Positions 54,888 through 63,181 of a stretch of 64,000 nt of DNA are shown here, one piece after another. The stretch lies in the NCBI GenBank assembly GCA_963834755.1, contig CAWICQ010000012.1, forward strand, positions 806,001 through 870,000, written 5' to 3'. The position numbers and the translations under genes are program-made. The notes below the pieces were generated by a model. That model saw only the letters and a program-made list of their open reading frames with translations, was not told the origin of the DNA and ran no database searches. Within the stretch, counting starts at the first letter, position 1; every line of letters begins with the position of its first letter. The stretch comes from Dokdonella_A sp963834755 (GTDB lineage: Bacteria; Pseudomonadota; Gammaproteobacteria; Xanthomonadales; Rhodanobacteraceae).

Positions 54888-56202
54888 AGCAGGCCGCGGC
54901 GACCATCGCAAGTCCGACTCCATTCGCTAGATCGACAAAGCGCGGAAACGACGTCGCGACGGATTCGCATCCCACGATTCGAACAGGCGCATCGGCAATC
55001 GCGCCAGCGACGGCGAAGCTCATCGCGACGCGATGATCACCGGCGCTTTCCACCTCTCCGCCGCGGAGGGATCCGCCATGAATGATCGCGCCATCGGCCG
55101 TTTCGGTGATCGCAACGCCCAACCCGCGCAGTCCAACCGCCATCGTCGCGATGCGATCCGATTCCTTGACGCGCAGCTCAGCCGCACCCCGAATCGTCGT
55201 CGTGCCAATCGCCGCCGCGGCCGCAACGAAGAGGACCGGGAACTCGTCGATCATGTCCGGCACGTGTTCGATTGGTACACCGATCCCGCGCAACGGCGCA
55301 TGGCGAACGACCAGGTCCGCAACCTTCTCGCCGCTCCACTCTTTTGGATTGTCTTCGCGAATGTCGGCGCCCATGGCGCGCAAAACGTGCAGCAGACCCG
55401 TTCGCCGCGGATTGAGGCCGACCCTGCGCAGCACGAGCTCGGACCCCGGCACGAGCGTCGCGGCAACGATGAAGAACGCGGCCGACGAGAAATCCGTGGG
55501 GACATCGATGTCGACGCCGCGCAGGCGATGGCCTCCGCGGAGGCGCGCGCGTCCCGGCGAGAACGCAATCGGCCAGCCGAACGCAGCGAGCATGCGCTCG
55601 GTGTAGTCGCGGGTCGCATGCATCTCGGTAACTTCCGTTTCGCCGCGCGCGTAGAGACCCGCAAGCAACAGCGCGGATTTGACTTGTGCGCTGGCGACCG
55701 GTGGTACGTATGAAATGCCTGCGAGCGCGCGGCCGCCGCGAATGTGCAATGGCGGCAAACCGCCCGCCTCCGCTTTGATGACGGCGCCCATCATGGACAG
55801 CGGTTCGATGATCCGCCGCATCGGCCGGCGCGACAGTGATGCGTCGCCGGTCAATGTCGAATCGAACTCTTGTCCGGCGAGGAGCCCGGCCAGAAGCCGC
55901 ATTCCGGTTCCGGAATTGCCGCAGTCGATAACGCCCGATGGAGCCGAGAGCCCATGCAGCCCGACACCGTGAACGACTCGCTGCGAAGCGGTCGGCTCAT
56001 CGATCGCGACGCCCAGCAATCGGAACGCCGCCGCGGTCGCGAGCGTGTCCTCGCCTTCGAGAAACCCGCTGATCCGCGAAACGCCCTCGGCAAGCGCACC
56101 GAGCATGATGGCGCGATGCGAAATGGATTTATCGCCGGGTACCGTGAGCTCGCCACGAATCGGGCCGCAAGGCCGACTGGTCCAGATCGTCGTCGCGCTC
56201 AA
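54886..56202 (-). CDS. aroA: 3-phosphoshikimate 1-carboxyvinyltransferase (EPSP synthase)
   Basis: A 438-residue enzyme joining shikimate-3-phosphate and PEP in aromatic amino acid synthesis, the target of glyphosate. Motifs are 'PGDKSISHRAIMLGALAEG', 'DCGNSGTGMRLLAGLLAG', 'SLSRRPMRRIIEPL' and 'DEFPVLFVAAAAAIG'. The PEP-site sequence 'NSGTGMR', with Gly-Thr-Gly-Met, fits the less glyphosate-sensitive class II pattern rather than 'NAGTAMRPL'; the class call is by eye. It overlaps hisC by four bases (ATGA). Confidence 0.96.
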   Translation of the reverse strand: MSATTIWTSRPCGPIRGELTVPGDKSISHRAIMLGALAEGVSRISGFLEGEDTLATAAAFRLLGVAIDEPTASQRVVHGVGLHGLSAPSGVIDCGNSGTGMRLLAGLLAGQEFDSTLTGDASLSRRPMRRIIEPLSMMGAVIKAEAGGLPPLHIRGGRALAGISYVPPVASAQVKSALLLAGLYARGETEVTEMHATRDYTERMLAAFGWPIAFSPGRARLRGGHRLRGVDIDVPTDFSSAAFFIVAATLVPGSELVLRRVGLNPRRTGLLHVLRAMGADIREDNPKEWSGEKVADLVVRHAPLRGIGVPIEHVPDMIDEFPVLFVAAAAAIGTTTIRGAAELRVKESDRIATMAVGLRGLGVAITETADGAIIHGGSLRGGEVESAGDHRVAMSFAVAGAIADAPVRIVGCESVATSFPRFVDLANGVGLAMVAAAC

Positions 56203-57365
56203 GGCAACGCGTCCACGAGGCGCTGGTTTTCAGTTCGATTGCCGATGCTGATGCGCACGGCGTCGCGAAAGCCATATCCCTGCATCGGACGAACGATGAC
56301 ACCACGTTCGAAAACGTGACTTTCGAACCGCGCCGCATCGCCACCGACGTCGACCAGCACGAAATTCGTTTGCGACGGCAACGGCGCGTAGCCGCGTGCG
56401 TTCAACGCGTCGACGAGCCACGCGCGTTCGGTCTTGTTGAATGCGCGCACGTTCGCCAGATGTTCGGCATCGCCAAGCGCAGCCTCGGCCGCAGCAAGCG
56501 CGACGTTGTTGACGTTGAACGATTCGCGCAGACGTTCGACAACTTCGACGACACTCGGATGCGCGATCAGATAGCCGACGCGCAGCCCGGCCAACCCGTA
56601 GGCCTTCGAAAAGGTCCGCGTCACGATCAGGTTCGGATATCGGTCGGCGAGCCGCAACGCGCTCGTAAGTCCGGTTGCGTCGATGTATTCGAAATAGGCC
56701 TCGTCGACGACGATCAGCACGTTGCGCGGTACGCGCGCAACCCACCGATCGAGCGCCATGTCGTCGAACCACGTACCCGTCGGATTGTTCGGGTTGGCCA
56801 GATAGACAATCCGCGTATCCGCCCGCAGGGTAGCCGCGATCGCATCGAGATCGTGCCCGTACGGCGCACTCGAATGCGAACGCGGCAGCGCCGGAACGCG
56901 CAGCGCGATCGCACCGGCAACGGCGGTTGCAATCGGAAACACCGCAAATCCATATTGCGAGAAAACGACGGAATGCGCGGGATCCGCGAAGCATTGCGCG
57001 AGCAGCATGAGCAACTCATGCGAGCCATTGCCGAGCACGATCCGATCGATGCCGACATCGAGGTGCGAGGACAGCGCCGTCTTCAGCGCCAGTCCGCGCG
57101 GATCCGGATAACGGAACGTTTCCGCCAGCGCGCGGCGCATCGCTTCGAGAGCGAGCGGGCTCGGTCCGAGCGGATTCTCGTTCGATCCGAGCTCCGCGAT
57201 CTCGGCGCCGAATCGTTTGCGCAACGCCGTTAGATCGTGACCGGGATCGTAGGCGCGCAACGCGGCCGTCGCGCTGTTGGCGAGCGTGCCGGCGTCGAAT
57301 GAATCCCACGACATCTCAGTTCCGACCGCCGCGTCCTCCGTTGCGCGGTTCGTCGCGCGAGGCAT
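56199..57365 (-). CDS. hisC: Histidinol-phosphate aminotransferase family
   Basis: A 388-residue fold-type I aminotransferase. The PLP lysine is in 'TFSKAYGLAGLRVGYLI', with 'NENPLGPSPLA' and 'ANPNNPTGTWF' as further family marks. Placed between pheA and aroA, it probably acts in phenylalanine/tyrosine synthesis (like the HisC2-type enzymes that aminate aromatic keto acids), possibly also in histidine synthesis. The ATG at 57365 overlaps the pheA stop by one base (TGATG). An internal Met in 'MSWDSFDAG' is an alternative start. Confidence 0.92.
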   Translation of the reverse strand: MPRATNRATEDAAVGTEMSWDSFDAGTLANSATAALRAYDPGHDLTALRKRFGAEIAELGSNENPLGPSPLALEAMRRALAETFRYPDPRGLALKTALSSHLDVGIDRIVLGNGSHELLMLLAQCFADPAHSVVFSQYGFAVFPIATAVAGAIALRVPALPRSHSSAPYGHDLDAIAATLRADTRIVYLANPNNPTGTWFDDMALDRWVARVPRNVLIVVDEAYFEYIDATGLTSALRLADRYPNLIVTRTFSKAYGLAGLRVGYLIAHPSVVEVVERLRESFNVNNVALAAAEAALGDAEHLANVRAFNKTERAWLVDALNARGYAPLPSQTNFVLVDVGGDAARFESHVFERGVIVRPMQGYGFRDAVRISIGNRTENQRLVDALP

Positions 57366-58489
57366 CACGGCACCGCGACCGGATACGATCCGAGCACTTT
57401 GACCTGCGCCGCATGTGATTCCAGCTCGGCGAGCGCCTTCTTCATCCGCGCGTCGTCGACATGTCCAGCGAGGTCGATGAAAAATCCGTATTCCCATTTC
57501 GCCTGATGCGACGGCCGCGATTCGATGCGGTTCATGCTGATGCCGTGGCGCGCGAACGGGCTCAGCACGTTGAACAGCGCGCCGGGCTGATCCTTGATGA
57601 AGACCAGCACCGACGTGCGGTCGTGTCCCGACGGCGGAAAAATCTGCCGGCCGATGACCAGGAAACGCGTCGTGTTGTCGGCGTGATCCTCGATCGAACC
57701 CATGATGACTTTCTTGAGACCGTAGATCAGCCCAGCGCTTTCGCCCGCGATCGCGGCCGCGTCGTCCGAGTTGCGCGCGCGACGCGCCGCCTCGGCGTTG
57801 CTCGAAACCGGAATCTTCTCGATCTTCGGCAGGTTGCCGCGCAGCCACGCTTGCGTTTGCGCGAACGATTGCGGGTGCGAATAGATCCGTTCGACATCCT
57901 CGATGCGGCCGGAGCGCGACAGCAAGAACTGATGCACGCGCAGCTCAACCTCGCCGCAGATCTTGAGATTCGAAGTCAGGAACATGTCGAGCGTGATCTG
58001 GATCGTGCCCTGCCCGGAATTCTCGACCGGCACCACGCCGAAATCCGCGCTGCCGTTTTCGACTTCCTGGAACACTTCCTCGATGCTGACCATCGGCATG
58101 CCGTGCGCCGAGCGGCCGAAATGTTTCAGCACGGCCTGCTGGCTGAACGTACCTTCGGGCCCGAGATAGCCGATCTTGAGCGGCTCCTGCTGCGCAAGAC
58201 ACGCCGACATGACCTCGCGAAACACGTGCACGAGCACTTCATCGCTGAGCGGCCCTTCGTTGCGATCGACCACCATGCGCAGCACTTGGGCCTCGCGCTC
58301 GGGCCGGTAGTAATCGACCGCCGCCGCAAGCTTGCCCTTGGCCTTGCCGACCTGCAGCGCGAACTCGGCGCGCTCGGCAATCAGTGCCTGGATCTGCCGG
58401 TCGATCGCATCGATGCGAGCGCGCACCTCCGCGAGCTGCGGCAGCGGCGCTGGCTTCGGTGGCTTAGACGGCTTCCGCTTGGCGGCCAT
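57365..58489 (-). CDS. pheA: Chorismate mutase/prephenate dehydratase (P-protein)
   Basis: A 374-residue fusion that carries chorismate to phenylpyruvate. The AroQ chorismate mutase domain (about 18-100) has 'EVRARIDAIDRQIQALIAER' and 'YRPEREAQVL'. The prephenate dehydratase domain (about 107-285) has 'IGYLGPEGTFSQQA', 'GVVPVENSGQGTI' and the substrate motif 'ADNTTRFLVIG'. The C-terminal ACT domain (about 293-370, 'LFNVLSPFARHGISMNRIESRP') gives feedback control by phenylalanine. It lies seven bases after serA. Confidence 0.96.
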   Translation of the reverse strand: MAAKRKPSKPPKPAPLPQLAEVRARIDAIDRQIQALIAERAEFALQVGKAKGKLAAAVDYYRPEREAQVLRMVVDRNEGPLSDEVLVHVFREVMSACLAQQEPLKIGYLGPEGTFSQQAVLKHFGRSAHGMPMVSIEEVFQEVENGSADFGVVPVENSGQGTIQITLDMFLTSNLKICGEVELRVHQFLLSRSGRIEDVERIYSHPQSFAQTQAWLRGNLPKIEKIPVSSNAEAARRARNSDDAAAIAGESAGLIYGLKKVIMGSIEDHADNTTRFLVIGRQIFPPSGHDRTSVLVFIKDQPGALFNVLSPFARHGISMNRIESRPSHQAKWEYGFFIDLAGHVDDARMKKALAELESHAAQVKVLGSYPVAVP

Positions 58490-58496
58490 GGTTGCC

Positions 58497-59663
58497 TCAA
58501 CCCGGAATCACGCGAACCGACAGGATGCCATCAATCGCGGCGATTGCGGCGAGCAGCGTGTCCGGCACCGGCGTATCGACATCGATCAGACTGTAAGCAA
58601 GATCCGCGCGCGACGCATTGTGCATCTGCGCGATGTTCACGCCGGCCTCGCCGAGCACGTGCGAGAGCTGGCCGATCATGTTAGGCCGGTTCTGATTGGC
58701 GACACAGATGCGCGCGATGCCCGTGCGCGCCATGCGTGTTTCCGGAAAGTTGACCGAATGCCGAACGTTGCCGTGCTCGAGGAAATCGCGGAGCTGATCG
58801 ACGACCATGACCGCGCAGTTCTCCTCGGCCTCGCCGGTCGACGCGCCGAGATGCGGCAGCGCGATGACGCGCGCGTTGCCGAGCAGATCCGCGTCGGGAA
58901 AATCGCTGACGTAGCGGCCGATACGACCGTCGGCAAGTCCTTCGCGCAATACCGCGGGATCGACGATGCCTTCGCGCGCGAAGTTCAACAGCACGACTCC
59001 GGGTCGCACCAGCGCCAGCGCCTGCGCGCCGAAGATGCCGCGCGTACGCTCGTTGAGCGGCACGTGGAACGTGATGTAGTCCGAAGCGGCGAACAACTCG
59101 GCGAGCGAACTCGCCTTGGCGACTTCGGACGACAGCTGCCAGGCGCCTTCGACCGTCATGTGCGGATCGAATCCGAGCACGCGCATGCCGAGCGCGTAGG
59201 CCGCATTCGCCACCTTTACGCCGATCGCGCCGAGCCCGACGACACCCAGCGTTTTACCCGCGAGCTCGGAGCCGACGAAACGCTTCTTCTCCGCCTCGAC
59301 CTGATGATGCAGATCATCGCCGGACTTGAGATCGCGCACGAACCCGAGCGCATCGGCGAGATTTCGCGCAGCCAGCAGCATGCCGGCGACGACGAGTTCC
59401 TTGACCGCATTCGCGTTCGCGCCCGGCGCGTTGAAAACGGGCACGCCGCGAGCGGACAACTCGGCGACCGGAATATTGTTGACGCCCGCACCGGCGCGCG
59501 CAACCGCTTTCACGCTGCGCGGAATCGGCGATTTGTGCAGGTCGGCCGAGCGCACCAGCAGCGCATCCGCGTCGCCGAGATCGTTCGCCACGCGATAGAG
59601 ATTCGCCGGCAGGCGATCGAGACCATTGCGCGAGATGTTGTTGAGCGTTTGAACTTTGAACAC
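58497..59663 (-). CDS. serA: D-3-phosphoglycerate dehydrogenase
   Basis: A 388-residue NAD-dependent dehydrogenase, first step of serine synthesis. The Rossmann motif is 'LGVVGLGAIGVKVANAA'. The Arg, Glu and His catalytic residues are in 'LNFAREGIVD', 'FPDADLL' and 'ALPHLGASTGEAEEN'. A C-terminal ACT domain (about 318-388) suggests serine feedback. It is the compact form without an intervening domain. Placement between serC and pheA is more typical of xanthomonads and pseudomonad relatives than of E. coli. Confidence 0.95.
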   Translation of the reverse strand: MFKVQTLNNISRNGLDRLPANLYRVANDLGDADALLVRSADLHKSPIPRSVKAVARAGAGVNNIPVAELSARGVPVFNAPGANANAVKELVVAGMLLAARNLADALGFVRDLKSGDDLHHQVEAEKKRFVGSELAGKTLGVVGLGAIGVKVANAAYALGMRVLGFDPHMTVEGAWQLSSEVAKASSLAELFAASDYITFHVPLNERTRGIFGAQALALVRPGVVLLNFAREGIVDPAVLREGLADGRIGRYVSDFPDADLLGNARVIALPHLGASTGEAEENCAVMVVDQLRDFLEHGNVRHSVNFPETRMARTGIARICVANQNRPNMIGQLSHVLGEAGVNIAQMHNASRADLAYSLIDVDTPVPDTLLAAIAAIDGILSVRVIPG

Positions 59664-59680
59664 GCCGACTCCCAGGATTT

Positions 59681-59756
59681 CATCATCCCGGCGCGGGCCG
59701 GGATCCAGTTGTTTTATGCTGCGTCATCAACAATGGATTCCTCTCGAGACCGCATC
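59681..59756. repeat. Dispersed repeat between serC and serA
   Basis: 'CATCATCCCGGCGCGGGCCGGGATCCAG' followed by '...AATGGATTCC' is a shortened copy of the same repeat family seen at 42000. It contains a 6-bp stem CCCGGC/GCCGGG (59687-59702). It may attenuate or stabilise the serC-serA transcript. Confidence 0.65.
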
Positions 59757-59770
59757 CGTTGGATGACCTG

Positions 59771-60853
59771 CTATCCGTTGCGCGCCGCAAAGTCCTTCAT
59801 GAAATCGACAAGCGCCTTGACGCCTTCGATCGGCATCGCGTTGTAGATCGAAGCGCGCATGCCGCCGACCGCGCGATGACCTTTGAGCGCGAGCAATCCG
59901 GCGGCTTCGGATTCCTTCAGGAACGCCGCGTCGAGCGCCTCGCGCGGCAGCATGAATGGAACATTCATCCACGAGCGCGCGTTTTTCGCCACCGGGTTCT
60001 GGTAGAAACCCGAGCCATCGATGTAGGCGTAAAGCAGATCCGCTTTGGCGCGATTGCGCTCGGCCATCGCGGCGAGTCCGCCCTGTTTCTTCACCCACTT
60101 GAATACCAGCGCTGCGAGATACCAGCCGAATGTGTTCGGCGTGTTGAGCATCGAATCCTGCGCGGCTTGCTCGGCGTAGTTGAATATCTTGGGAATGTCC
60201 TTCGGACAGCGCGCCAGCAGATCATCGCGCACGATCATCACGACGAGTCCGGATGCGCCGATGTTCTTCTGCGCGCCGGCGTATAGAAGTCCGAAACGCG
60301 AAACATCGAGCGGCCGCGAAAGAATCGTCGAGGAGACATCCGCGATCAGCGGCACATTGCCCGCATCGGGAATCTGGTGAAACTCGACACCGCGAATCGT
60401 CTCATTCGGCGTGTAATGCAGGTAGGCCGCTTGCGGATCGAGATTCCAGCAAGCGCGTTCCGGGATGCGGTCGTAATTGGTCCCTGACGATGTCGCCGCA
60501 ACGCGCGCCGCAACGGAAGGCTTCGCCTCCTTCACGGCTTTCTCGCTCCAATCGCCGGTGACGACGTAGTCCGCGGTGCGGTCCCGCGCGGCGAAATTGA
60601 TCGGTATCTGGGCGAAATGCTGCGTCGCGCCTCCTTGCAGGAACAGCACCTTGTAATTTGCCGGAATCGACATGAGCTCGCGCAGGTCCTTCTCGGACTC
60701 CGTGGCGAGCGCGATGAATTCGCTGCTGCGATGGCTGATCTCCATCACCGACGCGCGCGCGCCATCCCACTCGAGCAATTCGGCCTGCGCCTGAAGCAAC
60801 ACTTCTTCGGGCAACGCCGCGGGTCCGGCGCTGAAGTTGTATCCGCGGCTCAC
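59771..60853 (-). CDS. serC: Phosphoserine aminotransferase
   Basis: A 360-residue PLP enzyme making O-phospho-L-serine from phosphohydroxypyruvate; it also acts in pyridoxal-phosphate synthesis. 'YNFSAGPAALPEEVL' is the standard opening, 'FLQGGATQHFAQIP' a conserved mid motif, and the PLP lysine is in 'LLYAGAQKNIGASG'. It uses a GTG start at 60853. It heads the long serC-to-lapB series; gyrA, often just upstream in other genera, is not found here. Confidence 0.96.
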   Translation of the reverse strand: MSRGYNFSAGPAALPEEVLLQAQAELLEWDGARASVMEISHRSSEFIALATESEKDLRELMSIPANYKVLFLQGGATQHFAQIPINFAARDRTADYVVTGDWSEKAVKEAKPSVAARVAATSSGTNYDRIPERACWNLDPQAAYLHYTPNETIRGVEFHQIPDAGNVPLIADVSSTILSRPLDVSRFGLLYAGAQKNIGASGLVVMIVRDDLLARCPKDIPKIFNYAEQAAQDSMLNTPNTFGWYLAALVFKWVKKQGGLAAMAERNRAKADLLYAYIDGSGFYQNPVAKNARSWMNVPFMLPREALDAAFLKESEAAGLLALKGHRAVGGMRASIYNAMPIEGVKALVDFMKDFAARNG

Positions 60854-61011
60854 ACGCGTCTCCCAGATGGTCGAACCTCATTATGCCGCAGTGCAGCAGA
60901 CGCGCAAGACGCGTATCGCCTCGATCACCCATTCGAGGCTCGTCAAACTCAAGACGATCGGGCGATCGGACAACGGCGCGTGATGCGCCGCGCAAACCCG
61001 GGGTCGTGCCT

Positions 61012-61827
61012 TCAGGCTCCGCGCAGCAGGATCCAGACGAGGCCCAACGCGATCAGCGCTGCGGCGCCGATAAGCCACCAGATCGAACCGCGCGCATCAG
61101 GCACCGGCGCTTGTACCGCATCGGCGCCGTCGGTCTGCCCGGCTGCCGATGCCGGCTGTGCGGATGCGACCTCACCACGCAACGGCAGGCCTGGCGCCTC
61201 GATCAGGAAATGATCGCGCCCGAACGCGATCTGATCGCCGGTGTGCAACACGGCGGTCTTGAGGCGCAAGCCGTTGACCAGCGCGCCCGCACCCGAGCCC
61301 ATGTCACGCAGGCAGATCGCGTCCTCGATGGTTTCGATCGTCGCGTGATGTGGCGCGATCTGCGCGTCGTCGATGACGATATCGCAATCGCCCGCGCGAC
61401 CAACCACCAGGCGCTGGCGCAGTGCGACCGCCCGGCCGAAATGGCTGCCGGCGACGCCGCGCAGCACGACGCGCGCCGGCGCGGCGTCGGGCGAATCGTC
61501 GGCGTCTTCGGCTTCGGCCGGAAGCGTCGTTTCGATCGCATCGTCGCGGTCCGGCTTCAGCATCATGGCGACGACGCCCAGACACAGCACATCGCCCAGA
61601 CGCATCAGCGCCTTCTCGCGCACCGGCCGCGCATTCACGTGCGTGCGCGCGGCGAAATCGAGGACTTCAAGCACGATGCCGCGCTGGTCGACATTGACGC
61701 GCGCGTGCCACGGCGCAATGTCGCGACCACTGAGAACGAGCGTATTGCCGTCCGCGCTGCCGAGACTGATGACGCCATCTTCCACGACGAAGTCGGCGTG
61801 TTCGCCATTGAGAAAACTGAGGCGCAT
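61012..61827 (-). CDS. Membrane-anchored protein with two FHA domains
   Basis: A 271-residue protein. The first FHA-like domain (about 1-90) has 'SLGSADGNTLVLSGRDIAPWHARV', where the usual 'R.G....I.....S..HA' pattern is degenerate, lacking the initial Arg. The second (about 115-205) is canonical: 'VVGRAGDCDIVIDDAQIAPHHATI' with Arg and Ser-position variant Ala-Pro. After an Ala/Gln-rich linker comes one C-terminal TM helix ('IWWLIGAAALIALGLVWILL'). FHA domains read phosphothreonine, so a partner Ser/Thr kinase is likely; one kinase gene lies at 8.75 kb. The start at 61827 matches the 'MRLSFLNGEHADF' opening. Confidence 0.85.
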   Translation of the reverse strand: MRLSFLNGEHADFVVEDGVISLGSADGNTLVLSGRDIAPWHARVNVDQRGIVLEVLDFAARTHVNARPVREKALMRLGDVLCLGVVAMMLKPDRDDAIETTLPAEAEDADDSPDAAPARVVLRGVAGSHFGRAVALRQRLVVGRAGDCDIVIDDAQIAPHHATIETIEDAICLRDMGSGAGALVNGLRLKTAVLHTGDQIAFGRDHFLIEAPGLPLRGEVASAQPASAAGQTDGADAVQAPVPDARGSIWWLIGAAALIALGLVWILLRGA

Positions 61828-61973
61828 CAATATCCGGTCGGCGGCTTTCGGTGCGCCAGTATAGCGGCGTTGCGCGCGACGCTTGCGCTCGGCCGGCACC
61901 CGGTGTTTCCGGTCGCCGCCCAACGCGGGTCTAAGGCATCATGGCGACTCGAAAACATCCGGAGAGCCGTTCG

Positions 61974-62255
61974 ATGGCCGTCATCGATATCCGCCGCAAG
62001 CACGGCAGCAGCATGAAAGACGCCAAGGCTGCGGTCGAGCGCGTCGCCAAGGCCATCGCCAAGCAATACGGCATCTCGCATCGCTGGGAAGGCAACGTCT
62101 TGAAGTTCTCGCGCACCGGCGTCGACGGAAGAATCAGTGTCGCCAAGCAGGAAGTACACATCCAGGCGGAGCTCGGATTTCTGATGGGCGCGCTCAAACC
62201 CGTGATCGAGCGCGAGATCGTGCGCCAGCTCGACGATGAATTCGGCACGGACTGA
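61974..62255 (+). CDS. Polyhydroxyalkanoate-granule-associated family protein
   Basis: A 93-residue protein of the PHA granule-region family (PHA_gran_rgn): 'VIDIRRKHGSSMKDAKAAVE', 'GISHRWEGNVLKFSRTGVDG' and 'VHIQAELGFLMGALKPVIE'. These small basic proteins accompany phasin genes, and a regulatory or granule-surface role is proposed. 'CGGAGA' about eight bases before the ATG at 61974 supports this start over one 11 codons upstream. A phasin gene follows 214 bases downstream. Confidence 0.88.
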   Translation: MAVIDIRRKHGSSMKDAKAAVERVAKAIAKQYGISHRWEGNVLKFSRTGVDGRISVAKQEVHIQAELGFLMGALKPVIEREIVRQLDDEFGTD

Positions 62256-62469
62256 CGCGCCGACGATACGCAACGAAGCCAATCCGGTTGCGACGAGCGG
62301 ACGCGGCCCTGGTCCGACGATGGGCGTACCTATCATCGCGCGCCGATCGCCACGGAATTGTGCGGCGCCTCAACCGCGACATTCGCTCGGTAGTGTGTCT
62401 GCTCTAGCGCAAGCACCTAAAGTAGAACGCACTCGCGGCATCCGCCGCGCGATCGGATTGGAGCGAGAG

Positions 62470-62949
62470 ATGAGCAAGCCGAAGCTGAAGCACCGCACGC
62501 CCGCAGAAGCCGCCATGCACCAAGCTCGCGGCGCCAGCAAGACCGTGATGGACTCCGCCCAGCAGATCTGGCTGGCCGGCCTCGGCGCGTTCGCCAAGGC
62601 GCAATCCGAAGGCGGAAAATTGTTCGAGTCGCTGGTCAAGGAAGGCGCGGCGCTCGATGCGAAGACGCGCAAGTTCACCGACGCGAAAGTCGCCGAAGCG
62701 CGCGGCAACGTCGAGTCGACGCTCGGCCAGGTGCGCGAGCGCAGTCAGGAAACCTGGGACAAGCTCGAGAAGGTGTTCGAGGATCGCGTCTCGCGCGCGC
62801 TCGGCCGTCTCGGCGTACCGGGCCACAAGGAAATCCACACGTTGACGAACCGTGTCGAAGAACTTTCACGCGAAGTGCGCAAGTTGAACGGCGGTTCCGC
62901 GCCGAAGAAGCGCGCCGCGAAACGTGCGGCGAAGCGCGCGAAGCGCTGA
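62470..62949 (+). CDS. Phasin family protein, PhaI/PhaF type
   Basis: A 159-residue protein. The N-terminal ~110 residues form the phasin helical domain ('QQIWLAGLGAFAKAQSEGGK', 'FESLVKEGAALD', then 'SQETWDKLEKVFEDRVSRAL'). A predicted coiled coil ('HTLTNRVEELSREVRKLNG') follows, and the end is a short Lys/Ala/Arg-rich tail ('KKRAAKRAAKRAKR') like a shortened version of the DNA-binding tail of PhaF. Phasins coat polyhydroxyalkanoate granules, and PhaF-type tails tie them to the nucleoid. GGAG seven bases before the ATG at 62470 fixes the start. PHA synthase is not in the window. Confidence 0.88.
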   Translation: MSKPKLKHRTPAEAAMHQARGASKTVMDSAQQIWLAGLGAFAKAQSEGGKLFESLVKEGAALDAKTRKFTDAKVAEARGNVESTLGQVRERSQETWDKLEKVFEDRVSRALGRLGVPGHKEIHTLTNRVEELSREVRKLNGGSAPKKRAAKRAAKRAKR

Positions 62950-62970
62950 GGCCACGCGTCGTCTTCTTCC

Positions 62971-63130
62971 TCATCCCGGCGGATGCCGGGATTGGGCGGG
63001 GTCGCTTCGAAGTCGACGCGCTGGCTCTCGCCGCGAGGATGCCTCGATTTCGTCACTCCCGCGAAAGCGGGAATCGAGCGTCTTTTGATTCTTTGCGCGA
63101 AGGCGCCGGGCCCGCCTTCGCGGGACGATG
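62971..63130. repeat. Three dispersed inverted repeats in tandem
   Basis: Between the convergent phasin and reductase genes lie three hairpin units: CCCGGC/GCCGGG at 62975-62990, TCCCGC/GCGGGA at 63057-63072, and a CGCGAAGGCG/CGCCTTCGCG arm pair at 63096-63122. All belong to the 'CATCCCGGCG..GCCGGGAT / CGTCACTCCCGCGAAAGCGGG' repeat families common in this phylum. They probably end both transcripts. Confidence 0.65.
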
Positions 63131-63181
63131 TCTTTCTTGTTCGACTCAGCCCGTCGCTTCGTCGACTTGCAGTTCCAATTC

